Shown: positions 28,162 through 36,686, counted from the first letter of the stretch. The stretch: DNA of 64,000 bases from Alkalihalobacterium elongatum (GCF_019024285.1 NZ_WMKZ01000001.1:434001-498000); one strand, 5' to 3'. Numbers and translations are program-made. Notes: generated from the letters alone by a model not told the origin.

Positions 28162-28662
28162 TTATTTATCTAATAATTTTGACATGTAATACTCATCTAC
28201 ATACTCACCATTTACCTTGAGAGAATTTCGTTTTGTTCCTTCCAATTCAAAACCGACGCTTTTATATAATTTAAGGGCATTTTCGTTATGAGTCATCACT
28301 GTTAATTCAAAACGAGTAATTTCGTTATGTATTGCCCAGTTTTCAAGTTCATGAAATAGTTTCTTTCCTACCCCTTTACCAGCTTCTTCTTGAAGAATAC
28401 CTATAACAATCATAACGCAGTGTTGGTTACGGTTAGCATCTCCACCTTTTGCTAAAATGTGTCCAATAAGCTTGCCGTTTTTTTCTGCTACTAGTATAGT
28501 CGAGTTTTTCACCTTTAAAAACATATCAATCATTTTTTCCATATGTTCTTTGGTTGTTTTTCTTTCGTTAACTTCCAATAATAAAAAATTTGTTTCTTCT
28601 TCTAATTTCTTCAAAAATAGACCGTAACGAACAGCATCATAAATTGAAATTGACCTTATCAT
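28162..28662 (-). CDS. GNAT N-acetyltransferase
   Basis: A 166-residue GNAT-fold acyltransferase that moves an acetyl group from acetyl-CoA to an amine. The acetyl-CoA pyrophosphate-binding motif is in QEEAGKGVGKKLFHEL (near residue 100), followed by ALKLYKSVGFELEGT, the usual C-terminal motif. GGTGAGGAG precedes the ATG. The gene stands alone between the U32 gene and a divergent membrane protein gene. The acceptor cannot be told from the sequence. Confidence 0.9.
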   Translation of the reverse strand: MIRSISIYDAVRYGLFLKKLEEETNFLLLEVNERKTTKEHMEKMIDMFLKVKNSTILVAEKNGKLIGHILAKGGDANRNQHCVMIVIGILQEEAGKGVGKKLFHELENWAIHNEITRFELTVMTHNENALKLYKSVGFELEGTKRNSLKVNGEYVDEYYMSKLLDK

Positions 28663-28741
28663 TGCTTTCTCCTCACCTATAGTTATTTCGTTAACATTTG
28701 TACATACTAACGATAATGAAAAGTTTTAAGGAGTGGTTATC

Positions 28742-29116
28742 ATTTTTAAACATTTAAATCCAATCCTCATCAAAATGGCTATGACCATTATTGTACTACT
28801 AATTGTTATGTCGGTTGCCTATAATTATCCAGTTTGGACACCAATTGGGATCGGTATATTAGTTGCTGCTGTTAGTTATTCTGTAGGTGATCTGTATATT
28901 TTAAAAATATCAAATAATGTCGTTGCCTCCTTAGCTGACCTATTCATGGCTACTTGGCTAATATGGATTATTGGTCCATTATTTCAAGGTCTAAGAATTC
29001 CATTTATCGTAGCCTTTATTTCTGCCTTACTTATTACTGGAGGAGAATGGTTTTTCCATAAGTACATGGTTAACTACAGAAAAAATATTCACCACAATCC
29101 AAAATATCCAAATTAA
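28742..29116 (+). CDS. DUF2512 (YndM-like) membrane protein, apparent ATT start
   Basis: A 124-residue protein with about four membrane helices and a basic tail, resembling the DUF2512/YndM family. A GTG in frame at 28733 overlaps the AAGGAG ribosome site (28728-28733), so it cannot be used efficiently. The codon at the ideal distance (eight bases) is ATT at 28742, giving (M)FKHLNPILIKMAM, which lines up with the short N-terminus of relatives. Initiation at ATT is rare, so a downstream ATG near codon 12 remains possible but would cut the first helix. Function unknown. Confidence 0.7.
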   Translation: MFKHLNPILIKMAMTIIVLLIVMSVAYNYPVWTPIGIGILVAAVSYSVGDLYILKISNNVVASLADLFMATWLIWIIGPLFQGLRIPFIVAFISALLITGGEWFFHKYMVNYRKNIHHNPKYPN

Positions 29117-29135
29117 AAAGCTTTTGACCTACCAA

Positions 29136-29173
29136 AACACTCCAAATTGTAATAATTTGGAGTGTTTTTTTGT
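29136..29173 (+). terminator. Intrinsic terminator after DUF2512 gene
   Basis: AACACTCCAAATT-gtaat-AATTTGGAGTGTT followed by a T-run. Confidence 0.9.
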
Positions 29174-29333
29174 TTTACTGGGGCACCTTTTATTTAGTCA
29201 AATATTGTATTTTGGAATCATAATCTCGCTAGATTCTTTTACCACACAATCTAGTAAAAAAATTTTTAAAAGATTGTTATAAAATACTAGATTTGCTCAT
29301 AGTCTAGAACAAACCATTTTAGGAGGAATTCAT

Positions 29334-29441
29334 ATGATTACAAAATGGAAAGGTCTAGATCTTCAAGAGAAAAGCTTAGTTATTGGTATGTCTTTATCTG
29401 TAGCATTTTTTCTGTTCATGAGCGCAGCTAAGTATATTTGA
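29334..29441 (+). CDS. Small membrane peptide (35 aa), KGLDLQ type
   Basis: A 35-codon gene with a strong TTAGGAGG ribosome site seven bases before its ATG. The product starts MITKWKGLDLQEKS and continues into one hydrophobic helix (VIGMSLSVAFFLFMSA) ending AAKYI, so a single-span membrane peptide is expected. Upstream, CTAGATT occurs at 29229, inverted at 29248 and again at 29287, which could be regulatory sites. The motif KGLDLQ recurs in another small gene at 37766-37897. Function unknown. Confidence 0.65.
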   Translation: MITKWKGLDLQEKSLVIGMSLSVAFFLFMSAAKYI

Positions 29442-30062
29442 TTTTTCCTGAAATTTAAAGGAATTGCTTACAAAGCCACCACCCAAATTACCCACCTAGA
29501 AACAATTAGTTGTTATTGAGTATTGCTACAACAAGGGTAAGAGTACATAAACATCAAAATAATTATTAATTAGAGCACTAAATGAAAGACTTTAATTTCG
29601 ATGAACGGTATCTCTTTTCTATTAATATTGAGACTCATGTTATGATCGCATTTATTAACAATCGTCTAACCGACCTTTTCATCGTGTATTCTTATTTACA
29701 CTTTCCCCTTAAAACTCTATTGCTTAATTATGTTCTAGCTGTTGCTAACCACTAAGCAACTTTTTTTGAGTGAAAACTTCTATCATTTTTCCTCCTAGCC
29801 ATCTAAGTAGAAATGTGTTCTTTTTGGCTTTTTTCCTTCCTTCTTTTCAAGTTACTCCCATTTTTTAACTAGACAAGAGATTGTTACATAGAAAAAATAA
29901 TTGCATTTTCCGAGGTTACTTCTTTAGCTTGAAAATTATTTTTGACAAAATATAATGATAGCTTAAAATTAAACTCATATGTTTAAGTTATTTATAAATT
30001 ACCGCTATATCAACAATATCCTTTAACATAACTTATAAATTAATAGCAGAAGGGAGAGGTGT
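29442..30062 (+). other. Long intergenic region: possible short ORF with terminator, and transporter promoter
   Basis: This 620-base AT-rich stretch holds a 57-codon frame (29582-29755, MKDFNFDERYLF...) with no convincing ribosome site. A terminator-like hairpin overlaps its end (29741-29767: GTTGCT, loop, AGCAAC, seven Ts). The frame could be a small gene, a remnant, or background beside a small RNA. A good sigma-A promoter, TTGACA (29942-29947), 16 bases, TAAAAT (29964-29969), serves the transporter at 30063. Nothing else recognised. Confidence 0.45.
29942..29969 (+). promoter_or_regulatory. Putative sigma-A promoter of the TauE/SafE gene
   Basis: Perfect -35 TTGACA and -10 TAAAAT (five of six) separated by 16 bases, leaving a leader of about 85 bases. 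Confidence 0.7.
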
Positions 30063-30920
30063 ATGGAATATATTATTTTTGCAATCATCGGAGTTATCAT
30101 CGGTACTTTTTCTGGATTGTTCGGAATTGGTGGAGGTGTGATTTTAGCGCCTTTGCTACTTATTATAGGGACTCCGCCGACGGTTGCGATTGGAACAAGT
30201 TTAATGCTCTCACTTTCAACGTCATTGTTTGGAACAATTGCCCATTTACGTTTGAAAAATATTCGTTGGAAAGTAGCTGGTATCATTGCGGTAGCTGGAA
30301 TTCTTTCCGTTCAAATTACTCAGCCTTTCGTCCTATACTTAGAAAGACAAGGGCTAGATGAGATTGTTATTCCAATCGTTTTTATTATTCTTTTACTATC
30401 ATTTGCTTCGATGTTATGGAGAGAACGGCCCAATGAAGACACTGAAATAGTAAAAAAACCAAAGTTCCCTCAATATATTTACTTCATTTTAATTGGGCTA
30501 ATAGCTGGGATGTTTTCTGTAATGTTAGGTGTTAGTGGGGGTTTTATCATCGTTCCCCTGTTAATTGGGTTACTCCGTTTTCCAGTGAGGACTGCAGTAG
30601 GAACTAGTCTCGCTTCTGTTGTTCTAATCGTGCTTGTTGGCTTTGTTAAATATACTCTGACGACGCCGATCGAATATATTATTGGTCTTGTTTTAATTGC
30701 AGGTACGTTTTTTGGGAGTCCATTAGGGGCTAAACTAACTAACTTCTTTAAAAATGATGAAATGAAAAAATTACTTAGCTTTCTTTACATATCTTTAGCG
30801 CTAAGTATAGCATTCCGAATGTTCTTATCCCCAACCCTAGGAATTATCACATTAATCATATACTTCCTAGGCTTCCTAACTTACCTCATCTTTAAGCAAA
30901 AGGCACCTTTAACACAATAA
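30063..30920 (+). CDS. TauE/SafE-family anion exporter/permease
   Basis: A 285-residue membrane protein with about eight helices in two homologous halves. Each half begins with the family motif: GTFSGLFGIGGGVILAPLL near residue 14 and GMFSVMLGVSGGFIIVPLL near residue 148. The family moves sulfite, sulfoacetate or other organic and sulfur anions; substrate is unknown here. GGGAGAGG precedes the ATG. The last codons (KAPLTQ-stop) lie inside the GGTGCC repeat at 30901-30942, so the C-terminus is repeat-derived. Confidence 0.93.
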   Translation: MEYIIFAIIGVIIGTFSGLFGIGGGVILAPLLLIIGTPPTVAIGTSLMLSLSTSLFGTIAHLRLKNIRWKVAGIIAVAGILSVQITQPFVLYLERQGLDEIVIPIVFIILLLSFASMLWRERPNEDTEIVKKPKFPQYIYFILIGLIAGMFSVMLGVSGGFIIVPLLIGLLRFPVRTAVGTSLASVVLIVLVGFVKYTLTTPIEYIIGLVLIAGTFFGSPLGAKLTNFFKNDEMKKLLSFLYISLALSIAFRMFLSPTLGIITLIIYFLGFLTYLIFKQKAPLTQ

Positions 30921-30942
30921 AGTATTAAAGGTGCCTGTCACC
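30901..30942. repeat. GGTGCC palindromic repeat, copy 4, encoding both flanking gene ends
   Basis: AGGCACCTTTAA (30901-30912) faces TTAAAGGTGCCTGTCACC (30925-30942). The left arm is truncated. The stop of the plus-strand gene (30918-30920) is in the loop and the stop of the minus-strand gene (30925-30927) is in the right arm. Confidence 0.85.
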
Positions 30943-31296
30943 TAAGGTGTTGAAAAAATGCTGGATGTATTGATAACTTTTTCCAAAGTCTCCTAGTGCG
31001 CCTTGTTTTGAACAGTGAATATCTATTGCGCTATTGATTGGGTCAATTTTAAAAACTGTAATAATCATCAAATAAGGTGTACCTTTTATTTTTTCGACGA
31101 TCATTTCTCCACGTTCTTTATCCACTTTTTTAAGCTGCCATTCTGGAAACTTTTGATTGATGGTTTCTGACACTTGTTCAATCATCGCTTCACGACTCTT
31201 TCGATAATAGCGTGTTTTTAATTCAGGGACCTTTGGTTGTTCACTCGTTTCCTCTGAACTTTTCCAAATCCCAGTAATCGTTCGCATTAAACTCAA
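30925..31296 (-). CDS. Small conserved cytosolic protein (123 aa)
   Basis: A 123-residue soluble protein beginning MSLMRTITGIWKSSEE, a pattern I recall from a conserved Bacillus 'cytosolic protein' family of unknown role. It has alternating helix and strand (RYYRKSREAMIEQVSETINQ, LMIITVFKIDPINSAIDIHC). I start it at TTG 31296, seven bases after GGAGGG; an in-frame GTG at 31311 overlaps the ribosome site. The final GDRHL-stop is encoded by the right arm of the GGTGCC repeat, so the native C-terminus was probably replaced. Convergent with the TauE/SafE gene, four bases away. Confidence 0.75.
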   Translation of the reverse strand: MSLMRTITGIWKSSEETSEQPKVPELKTRYYRKSREAMIEQVSETINQKFPEWQLKKVDKERGEMIVEKIKGTPYLMIITVFKIDPINSAIDIHCSKQGALGDFGKSYQYIQHFFNTLGDRHL

Positions 31297-31353
31297 TGTA
31301 TGTCCCTCCACTTGCTAGTTCTTTATTCGAGTTTCATAAGCTTTTATAGCATA

Positions 31354-32274
31354 TCATTTTTTTGCTCGAGTTTCATCTATGCTTCCATTAATTATTTGAA
31401 AATAGTATTGAACAAGCTGTGGCAAATACTCATTTACCCTTTTAAAGGTAAACCCTATCTGTTCAGCTTTCTTTGAACAAAGTGAGTAAGAATCAGGCAA
31501 GGCATAAGGTGACATCGTTTGTTGGTTCTTTCCATCCGTGTAGACAGCCCTTTTACCTACAATCTCTTCAATTCGTTGCATTAGCTCACGAAATGATAGA
31601 TCATCAGGAGCAGCGCCGTTAATAGGACCTTCAAACGAATTTTGTCCTAGTTCATACAAAAAAGCAGCTGCTTCATCTGACGTAATGAAACCAAGGATAT
31701 TATTAATGTTTGGAATATGTAGTGGCTCTCCTTTCGCTACTTTATCAACGTGATACTTTAACCGCTCTGTATAATCGTCTTCACCAACTACAATCGGCAA
31801 CCTAACTGCTACAACGGGAAAACTTGCTTTTTGAAAATAGACGGCTTCAGCCATACGTTTCGCTTCCTGATATCCAAAAATCCCTTTATACTCTCGTCTT
31901 CCTTTTAGCTTAGAGATCGGAAACTTATATGGATTGAAATCACCTTCCACTTTATTTACACCAAAATCATATACAGCTCCACTCGATGTAAACACTAATT
32001 TTGAAATCTTACCTTCTAAAACCTCACATACATCCATTGCTTCTTGTGGAGAAAAGCAACTTTGATCAAACACAATATCGAAGTGCTGTGAAAAAGCTGT
32101 TTCTAGCGTTGATCGATTTTCTCGATCAATGATTAATCGCTCTACACGATCACCAAATTGATCCTTCACTTGTCCTCTCGTAGCAATTGTTACGTCTACT
32201 CCTTCATCTAGTAGTCGTTCAACTAATTTCTTTCCAAAAAACATAGTTCCACCTAATACTAGTGCCGTTTTCAT
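31354..32274 (-). CDS. NAD(P)-dependent epimerase/dehydratase-like protein
   Basis: A 306-residue short-chain dehydrogenase/reductase of the extended type. The N-terminal Rossmann motif is ALVLGGTMFFGKKLVERL, a variant of GxxGxxG. A catalytic-type YQEAK occurs near residue 145 (IFGYQEAKRMAE), with TSSGAVYDFG before it. The pattern resembles the nucleoside-sugar epimerase/RNA-binding-like SDR group. GAAGG precedes the ATG at 32274; an earlier in-frame ATG at 32295 lacks a site. Substrate unknown. It stands alone. Confidence 0.88.
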   Translation of the reverse strand: MKTALVLGGTMFFGKKLVERLLDEGVDVTIATRGQVKDQFGDRVERLIIDRENRSTLETAFSQHFDIVFDQSCFSPQEAMDVCEVLEGKISKLVFTSSGAVYDFGVNKVEGDFNPYKFPISKLKGRREYKGIFGYQEAKRMAEAVYFQKASFPVVAVRLPIVVGEDDYTERLKYHVDKVAKGEPLHIPNINNILGFITSDEAAAFLYELGQNSFEGPINGAAPDDLSFRELMQRIEEIVGKRAVYTDGKNQQTMSPYALPDSYSLCSKKAEQIGFTFKRVNEYLPQLVQYYFQIINGSIDETRAKK

Positions 32275-32461
32275 AATGAACCTTCTTTCAATCATTAATT
32301 TTTGTCACTTAATTTGTATCGTATAATTTATAAAAGTTGTCTATTTTTATTCACCAGAATCGCTTAAAATATGATATCGTAAAATAAATAGATTATTTGT
32401 AAGCTCTTGTTTAAATAACAACAATCTTCTAGAAAAAGCCAACTATAATAGGGAAGGGTGC

Positions 32462-32971
32462 ATGGTTATGCTTAAACTAGTAACAACTCGGTTAGCCACT
32501 CATACAGACTTAGAAGCCATAAGAGATATTTACAATCAAGGTATTCAGGACCGGATTGCTACATTAGAATCAGATATAAAAGACCATGCATTTATGCAAG
32601 AATGGTATAGTAAACACCAAGGTCGCTACGGTGTTATTGTCGCAGAAATTGAAGGAATAGTTGCTGGTTGGGCTTCCCTAAACCAATACAATTCACGATC
32701 TGCATATGATGGAGTCGCTAGCTTATCCATCTATATCGATCGAGATTTTCGTGGACGAGGAGTCGGAAGTCACCTTTTAAAAGCAATTGAACAATTAGCG
32801 ATACAAAATGATTTCTATAAAATTGTACTTTATACCTTCCCTCAAAACGAGATGGCACAATCTCTATATCGAAAAAACGGCTACCGCGAAGTCGGTATAT
32901 TTCATAACCAAGGTAGGTTAGACGGTAAATTTATTGATATAATGGCAATGGAAAAGTGCTTCATTTATTAA
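32462..32971 (+). CDS. GNAT N-acetyltransferase, phosphinothricin acetyltransferase-like
   Basis: A 169-residue GNAT protein with the layout of the phosphinothricin/methionine sulfoximine acetyltransferase group: IRDIYNQGIQDRIATLES near the N-terminus, GRYGVIVAEIEGIVAGWASL, the acetyl-CoA loop RDFRGRGVGSHLLKAIE (near residue 98), and LYRKNGYREVGIFHNQGRLDG near the end. Such enzymes acetylate amino-acid analogues, giving resistance to some natural toxins. GGGAAGGG precedes the ATG; a second ATG two codons later is equally possible. A terminator follows at once. Confidence 0.88.
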   Translation: MVMLKLVTTRLATHTDLEAIRDIYNQGIQDRIATLESDIKDHAFMQEWYSKHQGRYGVIVAEIEGIVAGWASLNQYNSRSAYDGVASLSIYIDRDFRGRGVGSHLLKAIEQLAIQNDFYKIVLYTFPQNEMAQSLYRKNGYREVGIFHNQGRLDGKFIDIMAMEKCFIY

Positions 32972-32975
32972 GGAT

Positions 32976-33008
32976 AAAAACGGCATCTCTCTAGGAGTTG
33001 CCGTTTTT
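32976..33008. terminator. Intrinsic terminator
   Basis: AAAAACGGCA pairs with TGCCGTTTTT around a short loop, directly after the GNAT stop; usable from both strands. Confidence 0.85.
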
Positions 33009-33042
33009 TATCTAATTCCCTATACATGTTCCAAAATCTACA

Positions 33043-33441
33043 TTACCGATCTAATTCTTGTTGTAGCCAGTCAACAGTTGGAATGTCTGCAGGTGCCCAG
33101 TTTAATTGACGAAGCTCATCGATTGGCACCCAACGTAATTCCTCATGTTCTATTGGCTCTGGTGTACCTTCGATAATTTCAGTTAAAAACGTATGCAAAT
33201 GGACGATGATTGCTTCCGTTCTGTGATAAGTATCGGTAATCTTTTCTTTAACTCGGATATGGCAGCCAAGTTCTTCTCTAATTTCTCGAACTAACGCTTC
33301 TTTCATGTCTTCACCATTTTCAATTTTCCCACCAGGAAACTCCCAATGATTTGACATCGACATCTTCTCTGAACGTAATGCACAAAGAATGCTCTTCTGT
33401 TCACTAATTATTACGGCTCCAACTACTTCAATCGTTCTCAA
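33043..33441 (-). CDS. NUDIX hydrolase, MutT-like
   Basis: A 132-residue NUDIX pyrophosphohydrolase. The Nudix box, starting GGKIENGED and ending REIREELG (about residues 38-60), is complete, with the Glu residues that bind Mg. The opening EVVGAVIISEQKSILCALRS and the WEFPGGK segment resemble MutT/NudG enzymes that clear oxidised or modified nucleotides such as 8-oxo-dGTP. The start is TTG at 33441 with a weak site, six bases after the acyl-ACP synthetase-like gene, so it probably depends on that gene's transcript. Confidence 0.9.
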   Translation of the reverse strand: MRTIEVVGAVIISEQKSILCALRSEKMSMSNHWEFPGGKIENGEDMKEALVREIREELGCHIRVKEKITDTYHRTEAIIVHLHTFLTEIIEGTPEPIEHEELRWVPIDELRQLNWAPADIPTVDWLQQELDR

Positions 33442-33447
33442 TTTCCA

Positions 33448-35517
33448 TTACTCACTTTTAGCAAGCTGTTCTAGTTTGACGTAGTCCGTTTTGCCACTGC
33501 CTAATAGTGGAATTTCCTCAATTTGTTTTACTTCAGCAGGAATTAGTAATGCGGAGTGTTTATTTGCTTTAACGTAACGCTTCAATTCACGCATATTAAA
33601 TTCCTCTTGATTTGTAAATAAAACGATCTTTTCACCTTTTCGTTTATCAGGGATACTTACAGCTGCAAAACCAATATCATCAAAACATTGAGCAACAATA
33701 TCCTCTACAAGATTTAATGAAACCATTTCTCCACCGATTTTTGCAAAACGCTTTAGTCGAGACTTAATTGTAATGTATCCATAATCATCAATCTCAACCA
33801 CGTCTCCCGTATCGTACCAATCATTGAGTGGGACAAAGCCTTTTTCGTGAATTAAATATCCCTTCATTAAGTTAGGACCTTTGACTAAAAGACTTCCACC
33901 CTTTTCGATTCCCTCGACCTTTTTAAGCTTGTATTGGACACCTGGAATCATTTTACCTACCGATTGCTCTTTAGTATGCATTGGGGTATTAACCGACAAT
34001 AAAGGCGATGCTTCTGTTGCACCGTACCCTTCTAAAATACGGATCCCAAATTTTTGTTGAAAAAGTTCTTTAATTTCCTCTTTTACACTTTCTGCACCAG
34101 CAATTACATAACGAACGGTATGGAAATCAAATGGATGAGCATTTTTTCCATATCCATTTAAGAACGTTGGCGTGCTTAAAGTGATTGTAATATCCTCATT
34201 ATAAATTAATTCAGGGATGACCTTGTATTGAATTGGAGATGGGTGAATAACAACAGGAATGCCCGACAGCAGCGGTAAAAATGTTCCAATCGTCAAGCCG
34301 AAGCTATGAAACATCGGTAACGGGTTTAGCATGCGATCCCCAGTATGTAAATCGATCACTGATAGCGCCTGATGAATATTAGCATAGATATTATCATGTG
34401 TTAAGATAACACCTTTTGGTTTATTCTCACTTCCTGATGTAAATAAAATGACCTCATTTTTAGCATAAACCGACTTTTGTGAACTCGCATGATTTTTTAA
34501 ACCAACAATTTTATCTTTAGAGTTCAAACTTTCTTTTACATCTTCAAGAAAAATGACCTTAAGTTTATACTTATTAAATACTTCAATTAACTCTCCTAAT
34601 TCGGCTTTTTCAATAAACACTTTGGATGTTAAGATCGTTTTTACATTTGCGGTTTCACAACAATCAATTAATGTAGAGTGACCCATTGTAAAGTTTAAAA
34701 CCGCTGGCGTGATTCCGATTTTAAATAACGAAAACAAACAAACGGCTTGTCCTATTGAGGAAGGTAAAAATACCCCCACCCTTTCTTCATCAAGAATCGT
34801 TTCCAATTTTGAACTTAATACTTGCACACCTAGTAAAAACTTTTTATAAGTAAGCGCATTTGTTGGGTCTTTGATCATAATCTTGTTTGGATCATGAGTT
34901 TTTGACGCTTCAAGAAGTTCATTGAATAAATTCACATTATATTTGAACATCGACTTTGCATAAAGGTCAGTCATTTTTTGATAAATAAATGACGCGGCAA
35001 GCTGTTTTTCGTTCACTCCAGCTGTTTTTTGAATAGAAAGTTGAAATGGTTCTCCTATATGTATCGATGCATCTTTATCTGAAAATGGATTTAAGGAAGT
35101 AAAATTTATCAGTGCATTTTTTACTTCATTCGTTTGAATAATAACAGGATAAATCGTCGCTTCTGTTCGATTTGCAATGAATGCGATCTCCTCATAAATT
35201 TTCATAATATTACCTGTCCGTGAAATTCTAATCTCTGGGAACACGAGAACGGGTTCTTCAGACTCGATAATTGAAATTGCTTTTTTCAATACTTCAGGAG
35301 TAATCTCTTCGAAGTAGGTAATTTTCCGTCCAACTATGTTCTTTTCATTAAGTTCATACTCCTCCTTATCAAAAATGAAAAAATGCACATGTAACGGAAG
35401 TTCACGATGCAAATAAACTAAATCATTTTTGGACACATGGTTTGACATGTAAATTACCCGATTCGTTTTCGGTTTCTCTATCTTTTTTACAACTTTCTTT
35501 TTAAATAATCCAAACAA
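33448..35517 (-). CDS. Aas-like bifunctional acyltransferase / acyl-ACP (acyl-CoA) synthetase
   Basis: A 689-residue two-domain protein. The N-terminal third is a PlsC-like acyltransferase with HX4D (NHVSKND, near residue 30) and LVFPEIRISRTG. The rest is an AMP-forming acyl synthetase with VILFTSGSENKPKGV, EGYGATEASP and YDTGDV. E. coli Aas has the same order and re-acylates lysophospholipids using fatty acids it activates itself. The frame stays open to 35685, but the ATG there would translate a GGTGCC repeat; the TTG at 35517, seven bases after GGAGG, is the convincing start. Membrane-associated lipid repair or fatty-acid salvage is the likely role. Confidence 0.88.
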   Translation of the reverse strand: MFGLFKKKVVKKIEKPKTNRVIYMSNHVSKNDLVYLHRELPLHVHFFIFDKEEYELNEKNIVGRKITYFEEITPEVLKKAISIIESEEPVLVFPEIRISRTGNIMKIYEEIAFIANRTEATIYPVIIQTNEVKNALINFTSLNPFSDKDASIHIGEPFQLSIQKTAGVNEKQLAASFIYQKMTDLYAKSMFKYNVNLFNELLEASKTHDPNKIMIKDPTNALTYKKFLLGVQVLSSKLETILDEERVGVFLPSSIGQAVCLFSLFKIGITPAVLNFTMGHSTLIDCCETANVKTILTSKVFIEKAELGELIEVFNKYKLKVIFLEDVKESLNSKDKIVGLKNHASSQKSVYAKNEVILFTSGSENKPKGVILTHDNIYANIHQALSVIDLHTGDRMLNPLPMFHSFGLTIGTFLPLLSGIPVVIHPSPIQYKVIPELIYNEDITITLSTPTFLNGYGKNAHPFDFHTVRYVIAGAESVKEEIKELFQQKFGIRILEGYGATEASPLLSVNTPMHTKEQSVGKMIPGVQYKLKKVEGIEKGGSLLVKGPNLMKGYLIHEKGFVPLNDWYDTGDVVEIDDYGYITIKSRLKRFAKIGGEMVSLNLVEDIVAQCFDDIGFAAVSIPDKRKGEKIVLFTNQEEFNMRELKRYVKANKHSALLIPAEVKQIEEIPLLGSGKTDYVKLEQLAKSE

Positions 35518-35625
35518 TGGAAATCCTCCAGTCTTGTCCACCCTTTTGATGAAATAATAATTATATCCATTATAGTATTTTACAGGTAAATTGAAAAATG
35601 TCATACTGTTATAACAATTAAAATG

Positions 35626-35671
35626 AATGGTGCCTGGCACCTTTAGTTCACTAAAGGTGCCAGGCACCATT
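35626..35671. repeat. GGTGCC palindromic repeat, copy 3 (perfect hairpin)
   Basis: Two perfectly complementary 21-base arms (35626-35646 and 35651-35671), each containing GGTGCC(A/T)GGCACC, with a 4-base loop. It directly abuts the stop codon of the gene at 35672 and lies 109 bases before the TTG start of the Aas-like gene. Confidence 0.95.
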
Positions 35672-35911
35672 CTACATAAATGCATTATTATTATGTTGGT
35701 TGATATACAAAAAGAGTGTGAAATATGTTTTTAGTTCTTTTATGGATAGATAGTCATAATCTTCGAATGTAAAATGGTCAAAGAACGATTCTAAAGTTTC
35801 TTCGTCTACACCTTCAAAGATACACTCTTGCTTAACCAAACTACGTATTTGCTCAAATAAATGTCCATAACCATAAAGTTGAAATACATCAGCAGCTTGC
35901 TCTTCAATCAT
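35672..35911 (-). CDS. Small hypothetical protein (79 aa)
   Basis: A 79-residue acidic soluble protein rich in aromatic residues (FFDHFTFEDYDYLSI, YFTLFLYINQHNNN). I start it at the ATG at 35911, seven bases after GGAGGG; the frame also opens at 35977. Its stop directly touches the GGTGCC repeat hairpin, so its last residues (NNNAFM) may have been altered by repeat insertion. It may share a transcript with the Aas-like gene. No recognised family. Confidence 0.6.
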   Translation of the reverse strand: MIEEQAADVFQLYGYGHLFEQIRSLVKQECIFEGVDEETLESFFDHFTFEDYDYLSIKELKTYFTLFLYINQHNNNAFM

Positions 35912-36143
35912 CTTCCATCCCTCCACCACCAGTATGGGATGAAGTAAATCACAATAAACATTATAGTTCTGACGCAACGCCTCAAGTATGTTAATATTCG
36001 TAGCTTTAACTACTGGTCTTAACCTATAATGCCAATCATTTCTTCAAATTTTTCTTGTAACATAATCTAACAATCAAGTAGTCTTAAAACTCTGTTCCAG
36101 AGTAAAATTAAATGATCAAAGTTTTTTTCAAGGGGTTTTTCCA

Positions 36144-36686
36144 ATGAGTAAATGGGTTTCTGTACATGAGAAAAAAGCTTTCTTACTTTGGTTTCTTGAA
36201 AATCACCGATTAAAGAAAGCGGATGCAAGACGATTATTAGAAGTCCTTATCAAACACTTTCATATATTAGAAAATGTACATTTTACAGATGAGTTAAAAC
36301 CGAATCGAAAAACTGTTGTCATTTCAAGTATAAATTCAGATGAAATTGGGTTTAAATACTACCAATCAGGAAGAGTCTATGAAGAAGTAGCGATGGCTTA
36401 TAATGAAATAACAAATAATCCAACTGAGCCTGTCTACCTCTTACTACATTTTTATGGAAAGCTAAATAATCAACGCTACTTACACCTTATTGAAAACAAA
36501 ATAATTGATAATATAAGGCGCTATGAGTACTATGAAAAGGTTGCTAAACAAGCTGAAGAAATATTAGAGGGGTCTCTATCCGCAAACAAAAAAGAAATTC
36601 TGTTACATCAAATTGATAAAGCTTTGGATGAAAAAAATGAAGAACTCTTTCAACAACTCGTAAAGCAATTACAAAACTATATATGA
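36144..36686 (+). CDS. YpiB-like UPF0302 family protein
   Basis: A 180-residue protein of the YpiB/UPF0302 family. It begins with the characteristic VHEKKAFLLWFLENHRLKK, followed by ARRLLEVLI and a central strand-rich part (KTVVISSINSDEIGF). The C-terminus is helical and charged (IDKALDEKNEELFQQLVKQL). Length equals that of B. subtilis YpiB (about 179). Biochemical function is not known. GGGG four bases beyond an AAGG supports the ATG. It is followed after 122 bases by the S2P-like gene. Confidence 0.85.
   Translation: MSKWVSVHEKKAFLLWFLENHRLKKADARRLLEVLIKHFHILENVHFTDELKPNRKTVVISSINSDEIGFKYYQSGRVYEEVAMAYNEITNNPTEPVYLLLHFYGKLNNQRYLHLIENKIIDNIRRYEYYEKVAKQAEEILEGSLSANKKEILLHQIDKALDEKNEELFQQLVKQLQNYI

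Noticed and set aside
35518-35685. N-terminal extension of the Aas-like protein up to an ATG at 35685
   Set aside because: It would translate the GGTGCC repeat (VPGTF...KVPGT) and has no ribosome site, while TTG 35517 follows GGAGG at seven bases and matches the family start.
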